A stretch of DNA of 64,000 nucleotides, from contig JAUPSS010000003.1 in the NCBI GenBank assembly GCA_040285825.1, forward strand, positions 1,984,001-2,048,000, written 5' to 3'. The DNA comes from Eukaryota sp. TZLM1-RC (lineage: Eukaryota > Metamonada: BaSk clade). A program made the translations under genes and the position numbers. The notes beneath the pieces were generated by a model. The model saw only the letters and a program-made list of their open reading frames with translations. It had not been told where the DNA came from and did no database searches. This document shows positions 29,808-37,735 of the stretch, one piece after another; within the stretch, counting starts at the first letter, position 1, and each line of letters starts with the position of its first letter.

Positions 29808-31860
29808 TTGTTGTTACAAGTGGTTGTGATTTCACTGTTTTTTTGTTGCCAAACATGAAAGAAAGCAATTGAAGTTGAAAACGCATCAGCAAACAAAAAA
29901 ATTAGTAAAATAAAATAAAACATTTTGTTGTGAGACTGATTCTAATTTATTGTATGCAAAAATACCAATGTCCATATTAAAAGCAAGGTGTCTAATGAAT
30001 ATTGGTTCACGTCTTTTTTTATTACATTGGATTGGTTTGGCGTTCTTTTAAAATTTTGTCCTTTTTGCAAGCAACGAACTGCTAGGATTTGTGTTAAATG
30101 TATTGGTAAAATAGAATTGGTGTTTGACTAATTAAAACAACTATGAATTACATTTCTGTTTTATCAATTTTTTTGCTCATTTTTCAAATTCTCTAATAAT
30201 AAACTGTATGTTCTCAAGAGACAGGGTTTAAGGATGTAAAAATTAACTAATTTATAATGTATGAAATTTGTTGATCCATTATTTAAAAATACTATCTGTT
30301 CATATCGATTTCGATGGAAACAAAACATCCAAATGCTGACAATAAGTAAACTTAAATAAATTTTATTCAAAACTAATTGAATTTTTCAACGTTAAATTCA
30401 ACAATATATACATTTCAAAACAAAAGACTATTTGACTCACTACTCTATCAGTTTATCCATAAAATTCAGAAACCTTCTAGCATAATGTTCAGGTGCAACA
30501 GCAGAAATTGCATCAGATTTGTTAAATAAACTTTTAGCCGAACTTTCAAGTCGTTTTCTAGTATTATATTTTTGCAAGATATCAATTATTCCAAAGAAAT
30601 AAATTTCATTTCCTCGTTCTAATTCAGGTTCAGGGCCCTCTTTCCTTGTATCTTCTAGTTTTGTACATTGGTCCCTTATGTTGAAGAGTCCATGGAGAGG
30701 ATTGAAACTCTCACCAAGAGCAATGTCAGAAGAACGGGAAGAGACGTCAGGATCACTGTCAGAGCCCTCAAAACTAGGTCTATCTGTGTGAATGGGTGGA
30801 GAAATGAAAATTGGCTGAACCCAAGAATCTACAGAAGCTCTTGAAGTTGCAGAATTATGTGATCCAATGCTAAACTTTCGCTCTACCTCTGGGGTTAGTG
30901 GAAGTGTTCTTGTTGGAGGAGGACGACCAACAACAGTCTTGCGACGTTGGCTGATAGGAATGGAGTACCGAGAACCAGCATGGGGGAAATCTGAAGTTGA
31001 AGCAAAACCACCCTCTTCAAGCTGGAACATTGAAAGTGTAAGCCCTTTTGGACCAACAAAAGCAGGTGCTCTTGGACCCTGACACAGATAAGCTTTGGTA
31101 AGGTAAGGATGTTCATGATCTAGGTCAATACTCACATCACTTTCATCCAAGCCCCCCTCATAGGAGTTACATAGTGGAGACATGGGTTCAGGTGTAGAAA
31201 CGTCTGTATGATGTATTCCTAGTAGTAGAGAATAGTCCATTATGTTTACAGATGATAAAAACCCAACATCAGCTATTAATTGCTGAAAAAGTGCTTTTTT
31301 CTTTATACTTCCCAATTTGACACAATTAAACCCTCTTCTACGTAATAAATCATTATCTTTCCAAGTAACTTTTGGGCTCTTCCTCTTTTCTGGGGAAACT
31401 TCACGGCCCAAAGTAGAGCCTTTCAAATCATACTCCTCATGAATTTTGAGTTCGGAATCAAACACATTACGCATCACCACCAAGTGAGTCTTATGACCAT
31501 TACGTTCTATCCGATAATGCCCAAGAAACCAAGTAAGTAGGGAATGTGGATTAGCCATCATGTGCTGATAATAAGAAAACAAAATCTTTCGGAGAAAAAG
31601 TGACTCGGAATGAGACATTGTTTTGATAACATAGAAAGAATCTGCCGAAAAGAAGAACATTGAACCAGATTTTCCAGATGTGGGAGTAATCATTAGAGAA
31701 TCAGTAGAGCAAAGAGAATGCTTAAAAGCCTCGTCAGTGATACCAAAGCGTTGCCTTATTGATTGAAACACCAGAGGAGAGTATTCTTTGAAAAGATATC
31801 GAGCATTGTCACAAGGAAGGTTTATCTTGGTGGTTTCGCTAAAATCTTTCCAATGAATAG
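29808..31860. repeat. right arm of the kinase inverted duplication
   Basis: Reverse copy of about 11,328-13,399. It contains the PIPK-2 kinase region, its poly(A) signal (30,362-30,367) and about 550 bases downstream. The stretch 29,808-30,439 has only short frames and the matching downstream DNA of PIPK-1. Confidence 0.9.
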
Positions 31861-31981
31861 GTCGGGGTCTATTGGTGTGACGTAGTTTGTTGAGGATAGA
31901 AGAGATTCCAAGCATTATATATTGCCCGACTTCCCGATTCTCCTGGGATGTAGGAGATGACGGAGAGTCATTGGGGGACAT
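30440..31981 (-). CDS. PIPK-2: phosphatidylinositol phosphate kinase, intact
   Basis: 513 residues, one frame. The N-terminus has GQYIMLGISSIL (19-30), the usual helix at the start of the PIPK fold. Then: a glycine-rich loop GKSGSMFFFS (103-112), ATP-binding lysine K120 in YVIKTM, VVMRNVF (168-174), DLKGS (185-189), MDYSLL (248-253), a long Ser/Pro-rich insert (about 260-440), and a C-terminal lobe with GIIDILQ (464-470), the lysine-rich activation loop and ISAVAPEHYARRF. This is the type I/II PIP kinase family, which makes PI(4,5)P2 at membranes. The insert is usual for this fold, though long. PIPK-1 shares it almost unchanged. No membrane segment here. AATAAA (30,362-30,367, minus) follows. 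Confidence 0.92.
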   Translation of the reverse strand: MSPNDSPSSPTSQENREVGQYIMLGISSILNKLRHTNRPRPIHWKDFSETTKINLPCDNARYLFKEYSPLVFQSIRQRFGITDEAFKHSLCSTDSLMITPTSGKSGSMFFFSADSFYVIKTMSHSESLFLRKILFSYYQHMMANPHSLLTWFLGHYRIERNGHKTHLVVMRNVFDSELKIHEEYDLKGSTLGREVSPEKRKSPKVTWKDNDLLRRRGFNCVKLGSIKKKALFQQLIADVGFLSSVNIMDYSLLLGIHHTDVSTPEPMSPLCNSYEGGLDESDVSIDLDHEHPYLTKAYLCQGPRAPAFVGPKGLTLSMFQLEEGGFASTSDFPHAGSRYSIPISQRRKTVVGRPPPTRTLPLTPEVERKFSIGSHNSATSRASVDSWVQPIFISPPIHTDRPSFEGSDSDPDVSSRSSDIALGESFNPLHGLFNIRDQCTKLEDTRKEGPEPELERGNEIYFFGIIDILQKYNTRKRLESSAKSLFNKSDAISAVAPEHYARRFLNFMDKLIE

Positions 31982-32065
31982 AGTGTTGGCTTGTAAAGGA
32001 TGACTAAAAGGAGAAACAATTTGATTAAAACAAAATAATTGTTTTCATCTCAACTTTCTGGGAAA

Positions 32066-32212
32066 ATGTTGAACCATTGTCTTCATCTTGTCTTTTTGAC
32101 AGCAAATGTTTGCCGAAAATTGACCTATTTGAGTTTCAATCAACTGTTGATGGATTCTGTTAATGCCCCTTATCGAACTTTGGACAAACTTGATAACAAA
32201 CTCAACTCTTGA
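32066..32212 (+). CDS. possible small protein or last exon (48 residues)
   Basis: An ATG frame reading MLNHCLHLVFLTANVC and ending APYRTLDKLDNKLNS. A hydrophobic start, a charged end, and AATAAA about 45 bases after the stop. It could be a small membrane-linked protein or the last exon of a gene divergent from PIPK-2. No family recognised; chance is a real alternative. Confidence 0.25.
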   Translation: MLNHCLHLVFLTANVCRKLTYLSFNQLLMDSVNAPYRTLDKLDNKLNS

Positions 32213-32559
32213 AATTATTCAAAGAAGACAATGATGTGAATGTTGAAAAATTATAATAAAGTTTTAAACCCACAAAAAGTCTTTTATCTACTACACATTT
32301 CTTTGAATAGTAGGGAAATTTTAGTAACCAATCAACAATGAACTATCAGGGTGTTTGAATGAATAAGTTTTATCAAACAAATAGGCTCGCCCTAGTAGGC
32401 TTTGTTTTATGTTGTTTGTCGAAATTTAGACTTATTCAAGTTGGTGTGATCTGCTGATAACATTTGTCAAAAGAAAATGATCGAACGATGCCTGATGTAT
32501 CTGAACTATTGTCTCCAGTGTGTTTATAATGTCAATAAGGTTAATTAAAGCACAGTTAT
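32213..32559. other. unassigned intergenic DNA
   Basis: No gene or known repeat seen. Confidence 0.4.
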
Positions 32560-32884
32560 GCTACATTGTATTCAGTCGTTCAAATTATCAGTCGTTCAAA
32601 TTTATAGGTTACTGTGAATTTCACTTATCATGCATTCCCCTGTGAAATTCACTCCTGTTTTCAACTCCCTCAATGTCTACTCACAGGCTGTAAGAGACAT
32701 GTAGCATCATTTGACAAAGACAATCATGATCTTCATCAATGGGCTACCTCACTTAAATACACCTACTGCTTTCACAGAACAAAGCCTCGCGACTTGATGT
32801 ATCTAAGTGGATCTACCAAATGCTACTAGGGCATTTGTAGATCGGTCTCAAAAGTTTTTGTTTCTGTATGCTCAGGTTCCCCAT
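32560..32884 (-). ncRNA. candidate guide-RNA (omega RNA) region of the Fanzor gene
   Basis: In Fanzor and TnpB loci the guide RNA is usually encoded at or just past the 3' end of the nuclease gene on the same strand. Here the DNA after the stop is non-coding and not shared with anything else in the window. It contains a 16-bp tandem repeat, TCAGTCGTTCAAATTA then TCAGTCGTTCAAATTT (about 32,573-32,604). The RNA itself, its scaffold and guide boundary cannot be seen by eye; this is placement by analogy. Confidence 0.25.
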
Positions 32885-34414
32885 TCATCTTCTCAACAGA
32901 GCATCTGGGCAAATGTATCTTTCCGGCCACAATTCCGCTTTCTTCTTAATTTGAATATTTTTTGCAGCGGAAATATCTCTGTCATATACTATTTGACACT
33001 CAGTACAAATACGCATCTGCCATGAGCCTGCTTGAATATTTTCGGCCATGCAACAACTTGACATTTTGCTTGTATTAAATTCACTGGTTGACAAGTGCTT
33101 CACGTCCTTTTGATAACACAACCATTTTCTGAAAGCCCTTGCTGATCCATATCGATTGACTTTTCGGCAATGAGAAGGGAAATTAGCAGAACCCACAGCA
33201 AGATAGAGTTTTTCAGGATGTCCAGCCAGCCTTTGAAATTTGTTGAGAGTCTCTCTGAACCGTCTCTCTTTTCGTCTTCGGTTATCAAATTTAATTATTT
33301 TCCATTTCTGGCGATTACTTTCCAAATAAACTTTCCTCCTAACCAAATTCCAATGGTTCAAATATTGGTTGAAATTTTGAACGGAATATTGGTTGGGAGA
33401 GTGTTTACTGGGTGAAGGATTTGTCCTGTACCTCCTGCCAGTTGGACAAGGAATAACTCCACATTGATTATCATCTAAGAAGTAACCACATAATCTTGAT
33501 TGGCCCAGATCAACACCAATAAGGGGCCTTTCAGGTAAAATTTCGACTGGATGTCTACGTCTTCGACGGGGCATTTTTTTAGTGCCCTTCAACTGTGTTT
33601 CTCTGGTTTTGTTGGCATCAGGGTCACTTTTCATTTCATTTTTTGATCTTCTTTTCTTTTTCGGTGGTTCATCCAGCTCATCTGTGTTTTCTGAGTCATT
33701 ATTTTTACCTTCAAAGGTCAAAAGCAGTTCATTACCATTAGTTTTCAATAAAATTTTTTTAAATCTATTTTTCAAACTTTTTCTGTTGATATTAAATTTT
33801 TGGTAAGGACATTGTTTGAATACTCGTTTCAGACATGTATTTCTGATAAACTTTGTTTTGGAAGATAATCCTTCAATAATTGGAAATTTTTTCACAAAGT
33901 GGAAAATTTGTGAAGGTACCTCAATAAATTTAGAACCTTTATGAGAAGCTAAAGGTATTATTCTAAATTTCTTCCAGCAATGCATATGAGAAAAGAAAGT
34001 GAGTAAGTATTGTGAAATTTTAAGATTGAAGAGAAAAAGCTCACTAATTTCCTTTGATGAAAAAGTGATTTTATCATGTGAGGACAGTAGGGAGGCAGTG
34101 GTAGGAAATCTTTGCAGGAGATTCAAGATAAACCTACATGCATTCAATAAAAAAAATCTTTCTCTTGAATTATTCAAATTGAAATTGATGGTGATGACGG
34201 TCATAAACAGATACCATACATCCTGTTCCACTAAAGCTCTAGATGCCAACGGAAAATTTAGAAGAAAAGATTGAAGTAATAAAGAAGCTTCATGACAAAT
34301 CTCGGTGACCAAAGGAAGGTCAGTCCGAATTTGTTGCACCGCTGCAGGGGTCAGCAGCGAGTTAAGTGCACAAGACCGAGTGAATACACGTGACACAGAG
34401 TGGGTGTCTGTCAT
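32885..34414 (-). CDS. Fanzor: eukaryotic TnpB-like RNA-guided endonuclease
   Basis: 509 residues, intron-less. N-terminal about 235 residues: helical, with IPLASHKGSKFIEVPSQIF (153-171), as in the region before the nuclease in Fanzors. Two basic clusters, PPKKKRRSK (250-258) and PRRRRRHP (282-289), fit nuclear localisation signals. RuvC-I: IGVDLGQSR, Asp302. Middle block: YLAVGSANFPS (404-414). RuvC-II: SEFNTSK, Glu445 directly before TSK, the rearranged glutamate typical of Fanzors. Zinc ribbon: C455 and C470-x2-C473. RuvC-III: DRDISAAKNI, Asp480. So the D-E-D set is complete. One oddity: the first ribbon Cys is Ser452, with an extra Cys454 nearby. Known Fanzors cut DNA matched by a guide RNA. 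Whether this copy is mobile or host-adopted is not decided by the sequence. Confidence 0.88.
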   Translation of the reverse strand: MTDTHSVSRVFTRSCALNSLLTPAAVQQIRTDLPLVTEICHEASLLLQSFLLNFPLASRALVEQDVWYLFMTVITINFNLNNSRERFFLLNACRFILNLLQRFPTTASLLSSHDKITFSSKEISELFLFNLKISQYLLTFFSHMHCWKKFRIIPLASHKGSKFIEVPSQIFHFVKKFPIIEGLSSKTKFIRNTCLKRVFKQCPYQKFNINRKSLKNRFKKILLKTNGNELLLTFEGKNNDSENTDELDEPPKKKRRSKNEMKSDPDANKTRETQLKGTKKMPRRRRRHPVEILPERPLIGVDLGQSRLCGYFLDDNQCGVIPCPTGRRYRTNPSPSKHSPNQYSVQNFNQYLNHWNLVRRKVYLESNRQKWKIIKFDNRRRKERRFRETLNKFQRLAGHPEKLYLAVGSANFPSHCRKVNRYGSARAFRKWLCYQKDVKHLSTSEFNTSKMSSCCMAENIQAGSWQMRICTECQIVYDRDISAAKNIQIKKKAELWPERYICPDALLRR

Positions 34415-34610
34415 GTAGTGAGAATAAAGAGCTCATCTATCAAATTTTACACTTGTCACCCCATTTTCGACTTCTGGTTGCCTGTTCTGGGAGGTTTTTA
34501 ACCCTCAACTTGGTTTTGGGAGGTTTTCACTATTCCCACACTTTCCCCTCACTTCATAAACTAGGTTCATAAACTAGGTATCCTTTGTAAAAGTTGCACT
34601 GGAGTAGTCA
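34415..34610. promoter_or_regulatory. shared divergent promoter region of Fanzor and the coiled-coil gene
   Basis: 196 bases separate the two ATGs. It contains a 13-bp tandem repeat TTCATAAACTAGG (34,551-34,577) and pyrimidine-rich tracts, but no clear TATA box. Role is inferred from geometry. Confidence 0.45.
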
Positions 34611-35969
34611 ATGACATCCATATACGACCACCTACTACCATGCTTTCTATCTGAGTTCTCTGCTTGTTACATGAACTGCTTTTATCACAAGCCTCCCCTT
34701 CTTGCTCAATTTACAGACCACCGATCTTCGTTTATCAATATTACACTGAAGCACCTCCTCACCTCAGTAATCCGCTCTCTTAAACTCAAAGATCCATCCA
34801 TAACAATATACTCTTCCTACTCTGTCTTTCACTCACATTTACCCCTCCTCTCCTTATCCCAGCGAAAGACACTATGTGAGATCATCTTCTCTACTCTTTC
34901 GCCCTTCCATCCTTCTTCTTCGCCATTAGATCCTCATACTCCATTTTTCTCTCCTGATTCTCTTCATCGCCTCACGCACCTTACCACTACCCTACTCCAA
35001 CAAGAGGAAGCCGGAATTGAGCTAAAAAGTGATGTCGAGTTGAAACTAGTTGAAAAGGTGGCCAGTTTAACCAGAGATTTAGATAAAGCCAATAATGAAG
35101 TAACAAGACAACAACAGAATGTGGTGGATTTGGAGCATAAGTTGATGACTGGTGCTATAAATAGTAACAGTCACGATAACGATTGCGATCAGTTTGATTC
35201 AATTAGCACACCAATGCCTCCTTGTAATGTTAAGAATGGACCGACACCCAGAACAGGAAGGTCTGTGCTGTCACGGTCAATGATATCGGAAACTAGTCAA
35301 CGAGAGTCAAATTTGATGACGTCACCTCGGTCAGAAAAGCAACTCAGAACGGAATTATCACGTGTTACTGAAATTTCTGAACAATTGGAGTTTAAAATCA
35401 GAAATGAAGAGGCCAATAAAGCGGTATTGGTAAACCAAGTTGAAAATTTGAGGAAACAGGTGCAAAATTTGGCAGATGATCTAGTGGATCATGTGAAAGT
35501 TAAACGAAAATTTCAATCAGCCAAAGAAAGGATCAGTGAGTTGGAAGATGAGCTCAGTGGTGTAAAATCTGATTTTCAGAAAACAAGCACTGAACTCTCA
35601 CACATTAATCAAATTTTGGAAAAAGAACGGACTGAGAACAAGCGAAAGTTGTACAAATATCAATCGTTCTATGACAGGGTCAACAATAATCAATCAGTTT
35701 CTGTTCAATCAGATTTATTAATGATTGATCTCAACCAACAACTCGAGGATGCAAATCTAGCATTAAAAGGAAGAGAAATTTTGACACTCAAGCTAAAAAA
35801 AAGTCATACAGAGCGCCAAAATTTGATTGAGCAATATGGCCAGATGAGATCCCAACTAGAGTCGTTAGAGGTGGTTAATTCAAAGTTAAACGAGGAAGTT
35901 GAAAATTTGACAAGGGAGTGTGTTTGTTTAAAAACAAAATTTGATATTCAAAATGGTGACGTGGCGTGA
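34611..35969 (+). CDS. coiled-coil protein of unknown function
   Basis: 452 residues from the ATG, no introns. Residues 1-130 form a globular, Ser/Pro-rich, non-charged domain (MTSIYDHLLPCFLSEF...). Residues 133-180 and 235-440 have strong heptads (SDVELKLVEKVASLTRDLDK, LRTELSRVTEISEQLEFK, ISELEDELSGVKSDF), with a Ser/Thr-rich linker between. This is typical of cytoskeletal or centrosomal linkers; no family motif is clear. It shares only the coiled-coil style with the Eps15-like protein. No clear poly(A) signal close by. Confidence 0.7.
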   Translation: MTSIYDHLLPCFLSEFSACYMNCFYHKPPLLAQFTDHRSSFINITLKHLLTSVIRSLKLKDPSITIYSSYSVFHSHLPLLSLSQRKTLCEIIFSTLSPFHPSSSPLDPHTPFFSPDSLHRLTHLTTTLLQQEEAGIELKSDVELKLVEKVASLTRDLDKANNEVTRQQQNVVDLEHKLMTGAINSNSHDNDCDQFDSISTPMPPCNVKNGPTPRTGRSVLSRSMISETSQRESNLMTSPRSEKQLRTELSRVTEISEQLEFKIRNEEANKAVLVNQVENLRKQVQNLADDLVDHVKVKRKFQSAKERISELEDELSGVKSDFQKTSTELSHINQILEKERTENKRKLYKYQSFYDRVNNNQSVSVQSDLLMIDLNQQLEDANLALKGREILTLKLKKSHTERQNLIEQYGQMRSQLESLEVVNSKLNEEVENLTRECVCLKTKFDIQNGDVA

Positions 35970-36655
35970 CGTAGCATCTGGGCTTTTTAGTTTACTGTAT
36001 TATAATGTACTTTTTTATTTCAGCATACAATTCGAGTGTTGTTTTACCCACATTCGATTTTGTATATTTAAGATATATTTAGTTTTTTGAAAAATATTAA
36101 TTATAAACAACATTTTTCGTTTTTCACTTCATCGCTACTACTTAACTACTCCAATCTTCCCATTTAGGTTCTTTTGCCACTGCTATTACTGAAACCAATT
36201 TGCTCAAATTCGTAACGGAAGAAAGATATCGCCAGTGAATTGTTGTGCATTTAGTATAGAAAATTTTTAAATTCTTATCGTTCAAAAACAGTTCTCAGGC
36301 TTGCTAAAACCAATATTTCTTATTTGTTGTTATTTTGGGATATTCAGATTTTGAATTTCAAAAACGATCTGGGTGAGCCATATAAATATTTATTACTGGT
36401 ATTGCACATTTGGCAATCACCACAAAGGAAAATCATCTGACAAAAATTCTTTCTGTTAAACCAAAAAGTTCCAGTCATTGAGCTTGTTACAATTTCTACT
36501 TTTCTAATCGAGGAATTTAGTTTTTTATCTAACAAATTTGTTACTCAGGTAAAATTACTCACATTTTAAGAACAACTCCAAATAATTTACGTGAATTTTG
36601 CTGCTGGTTTATTTATTTGAAAACAACTATATTTTGCATCTATGATTGATGACAA
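35970..36655. other. intergenic region with a LINE scrap
   Basis: Mostly AT-rich with no gene seen. At 36,540-36,630 a frame reads GKITHILRTTPNNLREFC, like the LINE thumb region (compare CYSGKFTHILRSTSPS in D), a small decayed LINE piece. Confidence 0.4.
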
Positions 36656-36659
36656 TCTC

Positions 36660-37735
36660 AATCTAATTCGAAACCAAGAATTTGCGCTTCGTTGATGAGT
36701 TGCGAGACTTTGCCCTCCGTATGTCTTAAAATAGACCTGAGTCTCATTTGACAGATTTCCAGAACTTCAGAAGAGGTTCCCGTAATCCCGCTCCCGAATT
36801 TACTGAGGAAAGCGAAGTTAGACCCGAAGATATCCAGTTTAATCTGCACGAAACCCTAGCCGAAGAAGGCCCTGATAATCAAGAGGACAATGAAGTCCCT
36901 CTTCTGTGATCAAACGACTCCGATGTTTCTGATGAAGAGAACCTGATCTGCTGCGTTCTGTTGGAGCCCAAGACCCTGAAGACCTTGAGTCCCTGTTGCT
37001 GCCTTACATTCCAAAATGTATAGCCCCTGATGTATTGAATACATTCCATGTAATCCACCAGATTTCGCCGAAGAAGCCGAAAAAGATCCTTAGTTACCTG
37101 TTGTCCTGTACGCGTGTTGAAGATACAGCCAAAGCGTTCCAGTTGTTTAACCGATTATTTTTGCCCCTAAATTGCCCTAATGCAGACGAAGCCATCACCA
37201 GTTATACTAGAGACTTCGTGAAGATAGCTCGCAAAGTACCTTTCCTCCAGAACGAAGAAGCCTAAGCCAGAAGATTTCTGAATGAAATACGTCCCGAAGC
37301 ACTTAAGATGTTGCTCAGAACTGAAGCCGAAGACTGATTGATCACCTCCATTGCTGAAGTTATTTCCCTATTGAAAAAATTGCTCCCTGACTATCACCGT
37401 CCGTATTCTAGAAATGCCTATCTGTTTGAAAATAGATTAACTCAGAGGTACCAGAATTCCCGTAACCAGCAATCGCCACCCAGAAACCAGAATATCCAAA
37501 GTAGAAAAAACTTCTATAGAACCCCTAAGCAAGCTTCTTCAACTCAGTCCCGTAGATCTGAATCCAAATCAACCCAGTCCCGAACCCGTACTCCTCAATC
37601 TAACCCTTTACAAGAACCGAAATGTTTTTACTGCAGAAAACCCGGACAATTTGCTAAAGGTTGCCCTGAACCTGGCTACAAATCAAGCCAAAATAACCCT
37701 CGTCGTCCTTACCGAAATCCCCGCAATGCTACGCA
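36660..37735 (+). pseudogene. Gag-like retroelement fragment with CCHC knuckle
   Basis: Less AT-rich than its neighbours. In order: an acidic part (FTEESEVRPEDIQFNLHE, about 36,800), 36,996-37,265 (VIHQISPKKPKKILSYLLS... YTRDFVKIARKVPFL), a TAA, then 37,338-37,735 with LLKKLLPDYHRPYSRNAY, a basic Ser/Gln-rich stretch, and CFYCRKPGQFAKGCP, a C-x2-C-x4-(H replaced by Q)-x4-C knuckle. The replaced His shows decay. The Gag family is different from T1-T3. It runs in frame straight into LINE D2 at 37,736, a chance fusion. Confidence 0.55.

Noticed and set aside
30867-31082. Plus-strand 71-codon frame opposite PIPK-2, also present opposite PIPK-1
   Set aside because: Conserved only because the kinase gene is duplicated; no independent support.
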